Assembly (NCBI GenBank): GCA_030407315.1
Contig: JALQPE010002488.1
Span: forward strand, 1-36,252
Direction of reading: 5' to 3'
Source of the DNA: Asparagopsis taxiformis
Lineage: Eukaryota; Rhodophyta; Florideophyceae; Bonnemaisoniales; Bonnemaisoniaceae
DNA length: 36,252 nucleotides
Shown: piece by piece, positions 10,382 to 20,214 of the stretch
Layout: each line of letters starts with the position of its first letter
Numbering within the stretch: the first letter of the stretch is position 1
Notes under the pieces: model-generated
What the model saw: only the letters and a program-made list of their open reading frames with translations
The model's database searches: none
What the model was told of the DNA's origin: nothing
Made by a program: the position numbers and the translations under genes

Positions 10382-10790
10382 TGAGAGCGTGGAAACCCTT
10401 GCACAAAAAAAATTAGCGAGGAAAAAGTAGTGCGGAATTACGAACTACACATACAAAACACATGGTGAGAGGAAGATATTGGAAGCTGATGATCTCAGGA
10501 TGGATAGTTTCACTCCAACTACCAATGGCAGTGCTTGATCGAAAAGCCGTTGCCCTGAGAAAATTGCCCAAAATTCATCTCCTGAAAACCAGTTACAACT
10601 CGAATGGCCACAGCAATGTTCACAAACGGTTTCTGGAAATTCTGGAAAATTTGTGAAAGACCATCTAGGGCTGAATTCACCGCCGCCGCCGCACTGAAGA
10701 TGTACAGTGTACATCGATGCCCTCGAATTGCCAATTCGAGACCACAAGTCAGAATATAAGAGTAGCATAGGAAAAGTAGTTTCCTCCTCA

Positions 10791-10842
10791 GAGGTAAGAG
10801 CTGATGAAGCCATTGTAAATGGCGAAACGTTCTCTTCACTCT
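10791..10842 (+). ncRNA. Type I hammerhead ribozyme, PLE copy 3
   Basis: CTGATGA lies at 10801-10807, GAAAC at 10824-10828, with predicted cleavage after 10831. The motif is identical to the others. Upstream, this copy alone has GAAGATGTACA where the others have GAATATGTACA. Confidence 0.85.
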
Positions 10843-10968
10843 AGACTGGGCGATCAGACTACTCTTTAGCGAAAACAACGCTCTTCACTGCGAATAACGG
10901 TCACCGCGCGCTCAGCACCCAGGTCGAGCAATCGGCTTTCACTAACAATCCCCTATCCAGGACTACTT

Positions 10969-11931
10969 TTGTCAGACGCCAGATGCCGCCACGACCCGAA
11001 AAAACGCAGACGCAGTTCCGGGAATTCAAGCAACCAAATTATGCAGACCCCGAACAACCCGAATGTCAACATACCAGACTGGGTAAATAACCTAGTACAA
11101 ACATGGCTCCAGGAAATTGGTAACCTACAGCGCTCTATCATCAACAAGGAGAACGCTATCGCAAGACTGGAAGAACATCTATCGGAAAATACTGTCCCCG
11201 CTAGCCTCAAGATAAATGTGGTTGTCAAGGTCACAGAGGAAAGGCAGGAAAATATGGACAATATTATGCGAGCAGCAAAGGAGACATTTCACACAACAAT
11301 ACTCCATGCACTCAAAGACATTCGTAGCGAGGAACTCAAGAAGCTCAAAGAAGATGCTGCAGCCAAAGTCAATCAGTGGAGACAAGAAATGCACACAACT
11401 ATTGTACAAATGCAACAGGAAAAAATTATTGACGACTCCGAACAACCTGTTGCTCTGGCAATCGTCTACTTTGACAGCTTCAAGAAATTGAGAACCGAGC
11501 AGGAAAAAAGGTTCCGTACAGCTGACTTTCATAACAGGAAGAAGGCACTCAAAAGGAAAGAAGAAAAATTGCAGAAGCAACAAGAACAGGCCCTGCACAC
11601 AACCCTAACGGATCCAGCCATCGATACCTTGCAGAAGCAAGTGACAAATCTTACTGCACAGGTAAAAAAGCTAAAAAACCAAACGGCCATGTCGGATGGA
11701 AGAAGGAACAACTTCACCGGCAGCGGCCAAAGCAAGAAAACCCAAGGCAAGAATCAAACGCAAACCTCAGCGAAGAAAGGACGAACGAAAAAAATTATTT
11801 TGCACAAGGAAAACAACAGCGAACTAGGAAGCGGGAGCGGAAGCGGAAACCGAAAACACCCTTCCCGTTCCAAGCATACAACAGGCCAATCGGGATCAAA
11901 CCAGAAAGGTTCTCGCCCGAAGCAAAATTAG
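10969..11931 (+). CDS. PLE ORF1 protein, copy 4 (near-intact, about 320 aa)
   Basis: The frame is open to TAG at 11929-11931. The genuine start is probably the ATG at 10983 used in the other copies, but an extra A in CCCGAAAAAACGC shifts that ATG out of frame. The N-terminus read here (MSDARCRHDPKKRRR) begins at a TTG instead. The body (QIMQTPNNPNVNIPDWVNN...) is predicted helical and charged, with coiled-coil-like stretches around residues 45-130 and 190-235. It ends in a Lys/Ser/Gly-rich basic tail (GSGSGSGNRKHPSRSKHTTG) that could bind nucleic acid. I recognise no catalytic motif. The last 130 codons overlap the -1 frame leading to RT. Confidence 0.75.
   Translation: MSDARCRHDPKKRRRSSGNSSNQIMQTPNNPNVNIPDWVNNLVQTWLQEIGNLQRSIINKENAIARLEEHLSENTVPASLKINVVVKVTEERQENMDNIMRAAKETFHTTILHALKDIRSEELKKLKEDAAAKVNQWRQEMHTTIVQMQQEKIIDDSEQPVALAIVYFDSFKKLRTEQEKRFRTADFHNRKKALKRKEEKLQKQQEQALHTTLTDPAIDTLQKQVTNLTAQVKKLKNQTAMSDGRRNNFTGSGQSKKTQGKNQTQTSAKKGRTKKIILHKENNSELGSGSGSGNRKHPSRSKHTTGQSGSNQKGSRPKQN
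11664..11679 (+). promoter_or_regulatory. Candidate -1 ribosomal frameshift site, PLE copy 4
   Basis: ORF1 codons GTA AAA AAG CTA AAA AAC contain A AAA AAG (11664-11670) and A AAA AAC (11673-11679), both in the zero frame. Ten bases downstream a hairpin can form between TGTCGG (11690-11695) and CCGGCA (11717-11722), with an inner GAAG/CTTC stem (11699-11702 with 11712-11715). The -1 frame is open from about 11536 to beyond 12300 and has no ATG before about 12081. A AAA AAC is a classic eukaryotic slippery heptamer; use here is inferred. Confidence 0.55.
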
Positions 11932-13608
11932 TCCTACGCCTCGGTCACAAATTTGCGATTACCAATCGTCTCAAACCAAAATTAGCAGACGTCATCTCGC
12001 AAATACACAGTACCTTACGGTACCACTTTGACTCCCTATCCACAACAGAAAACACCAACTGGGATACCTGGAAAAAATTTATGCTCCAGGAACTGGACAA
12101 AATAAGAGAGCCGAGAACATCGAGTCTCGTCTACAAAGTTCAGAAAGGAATCAAAGATTTAAAATCAATGGATGTGGTGATCAAACAAGCGGACAAGAAC
12201 TTTGGAATTGTTGCAATAAGAGGAGATTACTACAACAGCCTCCTATCTTCAAACTTGAGCACAACTTCATTCAGGAAAGTCAGCATATTTCCCCACAGCC
12301 AAATTCTTCACAGTTGAAGAATATTCTGAATAGTACTTGGGATATACAACTATGGCGAAAAAACAAATGGCTGACACACGCTGAACAAGCGAAAGACCCC
12401 TCACCATTTTATATAATCCCCAAGCTGCACAAACCAACGCTCGGAACACGCCCTATAACGGCACAACATTCTTATATGTTGGCACCATTGAGCAAGGCAC
12501 TCGCAGAAGTACTACAGAACGAAGTCGAGAAATTCTCGGAAATTGCTAGAGATTCGAGACAAATCATACAACAAATAGAAGACTTCAGAGAAGACAATGA
12601 ATTTGTCTTCGTCACATACGATGTCGAACAGCTATATCCAAGCATAGACATCAGAGACGCAATAAGAACATTACGGAGAAACCTTATCTGTATGCGCAGT
12701 TCCAACAATTTCTGGACCAAGATACTACAGCTTATAATGTTCAATAATTACGTCAGTGCTAACAACAGCATCTACGTACAGATAACAGGCACAGCCACCG
12801 GAACACAAGTGGCTCCACCGTTCGCGAACCTCTACTTGTATTACAAATTCAAAGAGGTATTGTCACATCCAGACATCCTATTTCAAAGCCGTTTTATAGA
12901 TGATGGCTTCTTGATCACGAGGACAAAGGAAATTGGAGAAAAAATTATAGGAGAGCTCAACAGAGCATCCTCTCTCCGCCTCACTCATAATATTTGTGAG
13001 TATAACGCACGGTACCTGGACATCGAAATATACAAAGGATTCCGATACAAACTGGAGAAAAAATTAGACACAAAGGTTTTCTTCAAACCTACAAACCGGT
13101 TCCTCTATCTGCCGTTCAACAGCGGTCACCCTATCCAGCACAAAACTGCAATAATTAAGGGAGAGGCAATCCGGTGTATGAGAAACAGTTCAAGTAAGTC
13201 GGAGTGGCTGGCAGCGATGAATATCATTTTCAAGGCCTCCGCGCAAGAGGATATCCCGCTGCAATAATCCAGCGCCACTGGAAAAATATCAAATATGATG
13301 ACCGACAGAAATACATCTATGAACAGCGAGTGTCGAAGAAACCAGACAAAGAGATGGTATTTACCGCTTTCCATCCCTTGCTCAAATATTATTTGAGTAG
13401 ATGGATTGCCAAATACCCACTTCGACCCCTACTCATCACAAAAAGGCTGAACAAATTCAGCAACCGCCAAATTGTCCTTCTTGAATCATATCCACCGATG
13501 ATTGTGTTCAAAGACTTTGAGAAGATTGGAAAAAGTCTCATATCAGCGAAGCAGCATTGGAAATACAAATGCATACGTGAAAGAGACCAGAATGCACAGG
13601 AAGAATGA
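11680..13608 (+). pseudogene. PLE reverse transcriptase, copy 4 (two single-base breaks)
   Basis: In order it shows a basic N-terminal region, KQADKNFGIV (about 12187), PSPFYIIPKLHKP (about 12399), VTYDVEQLYPSID with the first catalytic Asp at 12620-12622, GTATGTQVAPPFANLYL (12788-12838) and FIDDGFLI (12893-12916). Thumb segments FFKPTNRFLYLPFNSGHP and ARGYPAAIIQRHWK follow. These match Penelope-like RTs. The protein ends at 13608 with no GIY-YIG endonuclease. Breaks are a missing G near 12313 (CACAGTTGAAG; others CACAGGTTGAAG) and a missing A near 13233 (TTCAAGGCC; others TTCAAAGGCC). Such elements prime on chromosome ends. If the breaks are sequencing errors this is the best candidate active copy. 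Confidence 0.88.
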
Positions 13609-14018
13609 TGAGAGCGTGGAAACCCTTGCACAAAAAAAATTAGCGAGGAAAAAGTAGTGCGGAATTACGAACTACACATACAAAACACACGGTGAGAGGA
13701 AGATATTGGAAGCTGATGATCTCAGGATGGATAGTTTCACTCCAAACTACCAATGGCAGTGCTTGATCGAAAAGCCGTTGCCCTGAGAAAATCGCCCAAA
13801 ATTCATCTCCTGAAAACCAGTTACAACTCGAATGGCCACAGCAATGTTCACAAACGGTTTCTGGAAATTCTGGAAAATTTGTGAAAGACCATCTAGGGCT
13901 GAATTCACCGCCGCCGCCGCACTGAATATGTACAGTGTACATCGATGCCCTCGAATTGCCAATTCGAGACCACAAGTCAGAATATAAGAGTAGCATAGGA
14001 AAAGTAGTTTCCTCCTCA
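13609..14018 (+). other. PLE 3' non-coding region with conserved hairpins
   Basis: Between the RT stop and the hammerhead every copy has about 410 bases without a conserved ORF. They include a (CCG)n stretch, the inverted repeat ATGTAC-AGT-GTACAT, and an 8-bp hairpin CTCGAATT-GCC-AATTCGAG about 50 bases before the ribozyme (at 1040-1058 in copy 0). All five copies keep these pairings. They may be RT-recognition structures, but near-identical copies offer no covariation test. Confidence 0.6.
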
Positions 14019-14070
14019 GAGGTAAGAGCTGATGAAGCCATTGTAAATGGCGAAACGTTCTCTTCACTCT
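14019..14070 (+). ncRNA. Type I hammerhead ribozyme, PLE copy 4
   Basis: CTGATGA lies at 14029-14035, GAAAC at 14052-14056, with predicted cleavage after 14059. About 115-120 bases remain between the cleavage site and the telomeric junction, so the ribozyme does not itself define the integrated 3' end. Confidence 0.85.
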
Positions 14071-14174
14071 AGACTGGGCGATCAGACTACTCTTTAGCGA
14101 AAACAACGCTCTTCACTGCGAATAACGGTCACCGCGCGCTCAGCACCCAGGTCGAGCAATCGGCTTTCACTAAC

Positions 14175-14219
14175 AATCCCCTAATCCCCTAAATCCCCTA
14201 AAAAAAATCCCCTAATTCC
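14175..14219. repeat. Interstitial telomeric repeats (former chromosome end)
   Basis: AATCCCCTAATCCCCTAAAT and further degenerate CCCCTAA units lie between the 3' end of the innermost PLE copy and unique subtelomeric DNA. The orientation matches the terminal array. This is the expected scar of a PLE added onto a telomere. Confidence 0.9.
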
Positions 14220-15140
14220 TGTTGGTGCTCACCTCCCCCGTACTGTACCTGAAACACCCCCAATACCACTCTAGCACGCATTTTCAGATACCTATCCCCG
14301 CTTCCACGGTGCACACCTCCATTCCATACCTACTGTTCTGCTCTACCGTACAGATTTCGTATAACCAGTCCTCATACTAACTCAGAATAGCGAAAAACAC
14401 CCCCTATCTCCTCGACCATGCTCTCCCCCAACACCTTTGCAACGTATTGTTCTTCAATACCCTCTCTCCTCTACCCTCAACCCCTCTCCTTCGCCCTCTA
14501 CACAAACTTCCCCTGCAGCTTACTCTTCCAAAACCTCTCACTCCCCATCCCGTACCCGACCTTCTCCACCCCTCCCTCCCTCAGCTGCTCCATGCCCCCA
14601 CGCCATCCGCATCTTCGATACCGTATACACCACCACCACCGGCCCACGCTCCCGCACTGCGGGGTGACACCCCCGCCGTCTCCCCAGAAACCTCCCCGCT
14701 CTGAAACACATATCAACCCCCACTTCGCACCCTTCCTCCCACTCCCCTCCTTCCCCAAATACAATAACCCCCTTCTTCTCCATCACATCCCCACTCACCA
14801 CAGCCAGAACAGACGCCACCCCCTCCCCCTCTTTCTCCTCACTTTCCTAAAACCCCCTCCTCTCGGCGACTTCAACCGCACCCTCCTACGGTCCCACCTA
14901 AACACCTCCTCCGCCCTCACTACCCCAACACCCCGCAGCGTCTCCCCAATCCCCATAATATGCTTGTCGGCACTCCTCTCCGAATCACACTCCATTCTAA
15001 ACCCGCACTCCGTACATTTCCACCTCCCCCTGTACCATCCAAGATTCCATCCCTCCACAGAACACATCCTCATACCACAGAAGAATTTTCTTCCTCTCAT
15101 ACCTCATCCTAAAACCTCCATCTGCTCCATGTAAATTTCG
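14220..15140. other. C-rich, strand-asymmetric subtelomeric segment
   Basis: The plus strand is strongly enriched in C and T with few G, especially 14400-15130. Long open frames exist on both strands (for example 238 codons at 14418-15134 plus), but their Pro/Ser/Leu/His content simply reflects base composition. The minus-strand frame at 15100-14795 contains a CTECGFRMECDSE stretch that resembles a zinc-binding knuckle (CxxCG...C...H). This may be the remnant of a minus-strand gene, but the evidence is weak and I recognise no family. Confidence 0.4.
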
Positions 15141-15412
15141 ATGTAAATATTTTCTCTACTATGCAATCTCAAACATGTATGAACGTATGCCTTTCCGCTT
15201 TGTCACCCTTGAATATTGGTACTCATGTATTCATAAAATAGGGCCACCCACATCCCTATCCCGTTCTGCAAGCTTTACAAACCACTAGACGCATACTCCA
15301 CAACTATACAACAAACACTACTCGCTATTTCAGACGACGCGGTACACAAGTAGCGTAGTCTCAACCTTCCGTGCAGCCTTCCCTGATGCGTACAAGTGCG
15401 AAACACGTCTAG

Positions 15413-15432
15413 ACTACTACTACTACTACTAC
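15413..15432. repeat. (CTA)n microsatellite
   Basis: Six to seven tandem ACT/CTA triplets occur here. Confidence 0.8.
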
Positions 15433-15503
15433 GATATAGTACATCAGAAGTGACTGCGGGAATTTTCGGCACAGGAGATGCTGGGCCACCAAATTGATTT
15501 TTC

Positions 15504-15737
15504 GGAAATTTCAGAATTTCTGGGCTGGCCAGCAGTGCAATCGAGCTGGACATCCACCGGACGTCCATTTCAGGTTGGTCGTGAGAGAGTGGGGCGGGAC
15601 CATGATGAAACAAGGACCAAGACCTGTCCCTGGCGTATTGGGCCTGAAATCGACCCGTCGTGAGACGCGATTTTGGCTTACAGTTGGTGCTTATAGAAGC
15701 CAGTGATAGCCCCGATCGGGGCGGCGGCCGGTTCCGG
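15504..15737. repeat. Subtelomeric tandem repeat, unit 1 (partial)
   Basis: It starts in the shared core TTTCTGGGCTGGCCAGCA (15517) and runs through GCGGGACCATGATGAAACA (about 15593) and a CGATTTTGGCTTACAGTTGG segment (about 15669) ending at GGGGCGGCGGCCGGTTCC. It lacks the palindrome block seen in units 2 and 3. Confidence 0.75.
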
Positions 15738-16229
15738 CTTACAGTTAGTGCTTACAGACGCCAGTGATAGCCCCCACTCGGGGCGGCGGCCGGTGCCTGG
15801 GGCCGTTGTGGCCAAATTAAGACACCCTGATTTGAATTAAAATTTGGGCTATTCTCAAAAACATGCACACGTGGACATGTTTTTGAGATGGGGGTGTGCC
15901 GTACGGCACAATCGACCCGCCCAAATCGATGATTTTTTGCAATTTTTTTGTGCCCGAAATTTTAGAATTTCTGGGCTGGCCAGCAATGTATCTGAGCTGG
16001 ACATCCGCCAGACGTCCATTTCAGGTTAGTCGTGTGCTGCCTACATCGACGCATTGCACAAACTAAGCAGGCGGGTTCACTACTAATAGAAAGTGCACGG
16101 AAAATGAGTAACGTGATGGGTGAGTAGTGTTTGTCGTGAAGGAATAAGGCGGGACCATGATGAAACAGGGAAAAAGATGTCACCCTAGCATAACTTAGGC
16201 TTAAAGCCTGGAATCGAACCCTCGTAAGA
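15738..16229. repeat. Subtelomeric tandem repeat, unit 2 with inverted repeats
   Basis: The unit contains the GC-rich GGGGCGGCGGCCGG block and a 12-bp inverted repeat CTCAAAAACATG/CATGTTTTTGAG (15854-15865 and 15876-15887) around a 10-base loop. It also holds the perfect 16-bp palindrome TGTGCCGTACGGCACA (15895-15910) and the core TTTCTGGGCTGGCCAGCA (15968). It is about 90% similar by eye to unit 3. It has no convincing ORF. Confidence 0.8.
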
Positions 16230-16535
16230 CGCGATTTTGGCCTACAGTTGGTGCTTACAGAAGCCAGTGATGGCCCCACTCGGGGCGGCGGCCGGTTCCT
16301 GGAGCCGTTGTGGCCAAATTAGACACCTTGATTAGAATTAAAATTTGGGCTATTCTCAAAAACATGCACATGTGAACATGTTTTTGAGATGGGGGTGTGC
16401 CGTACGGCACAATCGACCGCCCAAATCGATGTTTTTTGCAATATTTTTTTGTGCCCGAAATTTTAGAATTTCTGGGCTGGCCAGCAGTGCAATCGAGCTG
16501 GACATCCACCGGACGTCCATTTCAGGTTGATCGTG
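16230..16535. repeat. Subtelomeric tandem repeat, unit 3 with inverted repeats
   Basis: It repeats unit 2: the 12-bp inverted repeat at 16355-16366/16377-16388, the palindrome TGTGCCGTACGGCACA at 16396-16411, and the core at 16469. The stem arms and the 16-bp palindrome are exactly kept while the loop differs (CACACGTGGA in unit 2, CACATGTGAA here). Confidence 0.8.
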
Positions 16536-17316
16536 TATCGTGCACGTCCACCCATTACCAGAAGCAAGTAGGCGATGAAGCACGTACAAACCCAATTGTT
16601 CTGCTATTTCTACCATAGACCATCGAGTCTAGAGATGTGAGGGAATCGTCCTGGAAATCATGCTCCAACCCACGAGGGAATGGACAATCTAGTTTGAAAG
16701 CATGGAACGGAAGTACATTATACTAGGTTCATAGATTGAAACTGATAAAGGAGATGATTATATTCTCGATAATTGTTTACCAAAGTAGTAGTTGTTAAGC
16801 TATCTAGCCGTCGGAAAATTGTTCTTCGTCTTCGTCCTCATCATATTCAGGATCTCCCGGCAGAATAGGCGTTATCGGCAACCGTGGAGTTGAATAGCCC
16901 AGTAAGAAAAATTGACGACCCATAGACATCCTGCAGATGTACGACTTTTGATGCGCGTATGACATTCCAGAAGGGGGCTTTCAATGTACTCTGGATATCC
17001 GCTTAGTGATGTCTATTTGATATACTTCTGATGTACGTAGGATGGTAGAGTATGATTGTGGCTGTATATGGGAAAATATGGGAACCCTGAAACTCTCAAG
17101 TATACTCATGTGCATTTTCTTTGACTATGAAAAAATGATGAGATTCGCCCAAATAGTGGTTGCCACATTGGATTTTGATGAAAGTTCGAGGCGATAATAG
17201 GACGGCACGGATTTTTGGTGCCCACAGGCACTTGAAGAGAGTTTGCGATTGGCGTTCCTTTTCTGTTTAGCGAATATGCTGCATCTACGGATCTAGAAAT
17301 TCAATTTGTAAACATA
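16536..17316. other. Gene-poor stretch
   Basis: I see no supported gene, RNA or repeat. Open frames are short on both strands and base composition is ordinary. Confidence 0.5.
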
Positions 17317-17330
17317 GTGCAAACGTGGCC

Positions 17331-17675
17331 TCATATCAAATCGACAGAAGTTCTTCGTCCGATTTTTTTACCAAGTCCACCATCCCAAGCTATCTTGTGC
17401 ATCATTAAGTTTTTTCGCATGCCTCTCAGCACGCAAAAGCTTCCTTCCAATGCGCCTGAAAGCGGCACCTCCAATCTACCCACGGCATCATTGGTGTACA
17501 AAACAAGCGGTCTGTACCAATTTTTGCGTCCGCACGCCGTGTTCGGCACAGCATTTCTCCTCACATCCTTGACGATGGGTATTTTCCCGACATCTACGCG
17601 ACAGTCCACCATGTTTGCATCTATGGTCTCGGCTCCGATGCCCGTGCAGCGTGCCGTTGTACACTATACGGCTGA
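17331..17675 (-). CDS. Unrecognised ORF remnant
   Basis: The minus-strand frame is open from a stop near 17675 and reads TGIGAETIDANMVDCRVDVG, then an uninterrupted 93-codon segment from the Met at 17612 to the stop at 17331. Its composition (balanced, with Gly, Val and Asp and few Ser/Pro runs) looks more protein-like than the opposing plus-strand ORF at 17317-17718. I recognise no domain. It is probably a gene fragment; chance cannot be excluded. Confidence 0.25.
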
Positions 17676-17980
17676 GTGCGCTGAGCGACGTTCTGGGACT
17701 TGCGGATCGATCGCATGAACACAATGGATCTACCGCTTGTATTGGTGGAGGGTTGGGGCATGCTGAAGCGCGTGCAGGTATCGTGGCCCCGGCTGTGGCT
17801 GGGCTGGCGTTTTGTTTCGTGCCGAATACGAAAAAAGGCTTTGGGAGCTGTTTTGGTAGTATAGACGCTGATGATGAAGACAGTGTACTTGATCATCACC
17901 CACCGGATTTCGATGCACCCGATTTACATCGTGGGTTTCTGTATTGGCTTTGTGCGTGCAGGGTGTGTAGATTAATTTAA

Positions 17981-19589
17981 GCTTCTCTCGCTCTGTGACT
18001 TGTGTTTCTGGGGTACCGCCGAATGCACTTGCGCTTGTGGCGTGGAGGACCGTACTTCGGTTCGTGTTTGTTTGGGTGATCACTGTTCTGATGAACGATG
18101 TGCTGGAGGCTCATGAGAAAGTGATTTGAAGTGTGCACACGTATGTTCAATGCGGTCGAGGCGAGTTTGCGATTTGCGCTCGTTTGTTGTATAGTATATA
18201 TGCTGCAGCTGCGCTGTATCATTTCGTGCAATGCAAATCTGTGGTCGGGTTGTTAACATGCTCCTGCATATTGTGGTGGCGATGGAAGGCGATTAGTTGC
18301 AGTGAAGCAGCACAAGTCTGGTATCAGTTGGGTGGGGCGGAAAACTAGAAGCAGAAGGGGGCGGGGGAAGATGTAAACTGGAAATTGATTTTGCAAAGAA
18401 GAATTGTTTATTTACATCTTTGGTGTGATATCTATGTTAATTGTGGGCGGAATGGACCAGAACAGGAAGCAGCTAGTGTTTCTCAGTTTAGCGCTACATG
18501 CACTATGGCGAGTGTCATTGTCGATCAGTGCTTCAAACTGGCGACATAGCTCGGCCACGAGCATAGCGCCGAAGCGCTCGTGGAGCCAGGCCACCACCCT
18601 GCCGCGTTGACTGTAGTGGGTAGCGTCAGCGTGGTGGGTTTGATATTTTTGCGAGGGGCTGAGCCATTTTCCGTACTGTGATGTTCGGAAACGGATTTTG
18701 TCGCAGTCTGGGAATTGAATGGTCTCAATGTTTCAACCTTGTGATTGAGCTGGAAGAGGTCAGGCTCATTGGTGGTGGACTGAGACTTTCCAATGGGCAG
18801 GCAGAAGGTAGGAATACTCGCAAAGCACTGGAAGAAGGTGAGCAGTGCGATGAAGAATTGGTCACGCTCACTATTCCTAAAATAGCTGTTGAACGCCATT
18901 CTGAATGTGTTCGTGTTTCGTTCGTTCGGAATAGAGGATTTAATGGATGGTGTGAACATATTGTCTATGGGTTGAAGAGTTGTAGATGGGCAGTTGCTGG
19001 TAAATATTAACGAATCATCCATCCGACCCGACCTGCATCAGAACCATCAGTTGCGCCTGTCAGGCACAACGACTGGATACGATCCGACAGGAGAATAATT
19101 GGAAACGACTGTGCACTAGGTTCTAATGAACACATGTTCCATTCTAATAACCCGAGCATACACATAAGGATGGTTTTTTAACGGTCACTGCAATGCGATG
19201 GAGGATGAGATACGAGTGATTGCGAAAGCTTACGTAATTTCACAAGACTGCGGGTATGTGTGGTCTGGTCACGTGCCGTGCCAGGCGTCAAGATGTGAGC
19301 CAGCAGTGATAGTCGCATGAACACCGTGAGATGGTTACCGTCTGCTTAGAATAATATAGTGCCGACAACTGGCCATGTGAATCAACCAACTGATTGAATA
19401 GATTTAGTTGAGTGAGTGAGCGAGCGAGTGACAGAAATAGCCGTTGAGGAAAAGTGAAGAAGGAAACGATACAGACGTACGTCTGTGTAGAAATACAAAA
19501 AACTGTACATTCATCAAGTAGCAGTGGTTCGTGATATAGAGTCCCAGACGCATGCAAAATTTCCCGACGTCAGCACAATGCTGCGCATT
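17981..19589. other. Gene-poor stretch
   Basis: Several overlapping ORFs of 60-165 codons occur on both strands (the longest at 18525-19022 minus). They have low-complexity or unconvincing composition and no recognisable domain. I support no gene here. Confidence 0.45.
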
Positions 19590-20095
19590 GTTTACAAAAG
19601 AACAGTGCCCGGATCTGCCGAGTTGGACACGGACAGGAACGCGCAGTCCGTCTTGCTAATGAAAACATTTTCACGAATCAAGCCCTGCGGAAACATGATG
19701 GATTCGGCCACACGAACGACAATGGCCACCGTCTAAACATCACCGAGCTTCTCGAGCCGGAAGGAAATGCGAAACGTGCCCTACAAAGTATTGAGCGTCT
19801 CCGTGGCGCGGGGATGATGGTGCGGAATGAAGGCTGGCAAGCCTTGAGGAACACGCGAAAAATGGTGTTCTGCACATCGGTGGCAGCGATCGCAGGGACG
19901 TTTTTGAGGTCTGCAATGTAAACCCTAAAGTTGGGCGTGTTGACCTGGGTGGCGCGGGAGAACTGGATGCGGAAGTCACTGTTGCTGAGGCCAGAGTGCA
20001 TGGCCTGGAGCTGTGTCGAGGCTGAGTCTGGGAATCAAGGCGACAGAGACGGAGATCAAGCAGGAGAGCAGAGCGAAAAGCAAGGAGAGTGTATG
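19590..20095 (-). pseudogene. Broken secreted-protein gene (paralogue of the 28.8 kb fragment)
   Basis: Read on the minus strand, a hydrophobic leader (LSLLFALLSCLISVSVA, about 20065-20020) precedes DTAPGHALW. A frame change follows into GLSNSDFRIQFSRATQ and NTPNFRVYIADLKNVPAI, then VQNTIFRVFLKACQPSF. Downstream the frame changes again, with in-frame stops, through FRISFRLEKLGDV and GLIRENVFISKTDCAF to a stop near 19590. A signal-peptide-like leader suggests export. I do not recognise the family. No clear start Met lies before the leader, so both the N-terminus and the body look damaged. Confidence 0.4.
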
Positions 20096-20175
20096 GGTAT
20101 CTAGGAATGGGACTCTACTCCTGAATTGCGAGCTAAGACCTGCCTGCTCTGACAAGCAGAATTTCGGTGCATCAG

Positions 20176-20214
20176 ATTCGCGCGCGAAGCGCGCGCCAGC
20201 GCGTAAAGGGCACT
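20176..20214. repeat. GC-rich hairpin element, copy A
   Basis: ATTCGCGCGCGAAGCGCGCG followed by CCAGCGCGTAAAGGGCACT. The first part folds as GCGCGC-GAA-GCGCGC. A near-identical element in the same orientation lies at 23589-23629, so the pair flanks the Sel1-repeat gene. Confidence 0.8.

Larger units (their letters stand above)
7729..10957 (+). mobile_element. Penelope-like element, copy 3 (full length)
   Basis: This is a 3.23 kb unit closely related to copy 2 and sharing its pre-FIDD deletion. It has its own changes: a one-base deletion in the first slippery A-run, loss of the T in GAACTAGG, and an extra CGACTT near 10194. It ends with CAATCCCCTATC before copy 4. Confidence 0.92.
10958..14180 (+). 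mobile_element. Penelope-like element, copy 4 (full length, most proximal, least damaged)
   Basis: This innermost unit has the longest ORF1 (to its natural stop) and is the only one whose catalytic FIDD motif is in frame with the RT palm. Only two one-base deletions break its RT. Its 3' end (CACTAACAATCCCC) runs directly into several telomere repeats rather than another copy, so it was probably the first insertion on the old chromosome end. Confidence 0.93.

Noticed and set aside
431..14180. Tandem array as satellite DNA, or as direct-repeat (CRISPR-like) or LTR element
   Set aside because: The 3.2 kb units encode ORF1 and a Penelope-type RT and carry telomeric junctions. There are no LTRs, integrase, RNase H or short spaced repeats.
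14418..15134. 238-codon plus-strand ORF in the C-rich segment
   Set aside because: It is Pro/Ser/Leu/His-dominated, explained by C/T-rich composition, and stops are rare in all frames there.
16195..16260. tRNA-like T-arm (GGTTCGATTCC on the minus strand) in the tandem repeat
   Set aside because: The T-stem does not pair properly and no D-arm, anticodon arm or acceptor stem of correct spacing could be built.
18525..19022. 165-codon minus-strand ORF
   Set aside because: Its composition is Ser/Thr/Pro/Asn-rich without domain features, and it is overlapped by a plus-strand ORF of similar quality. Nothing distinguishes it from chance.
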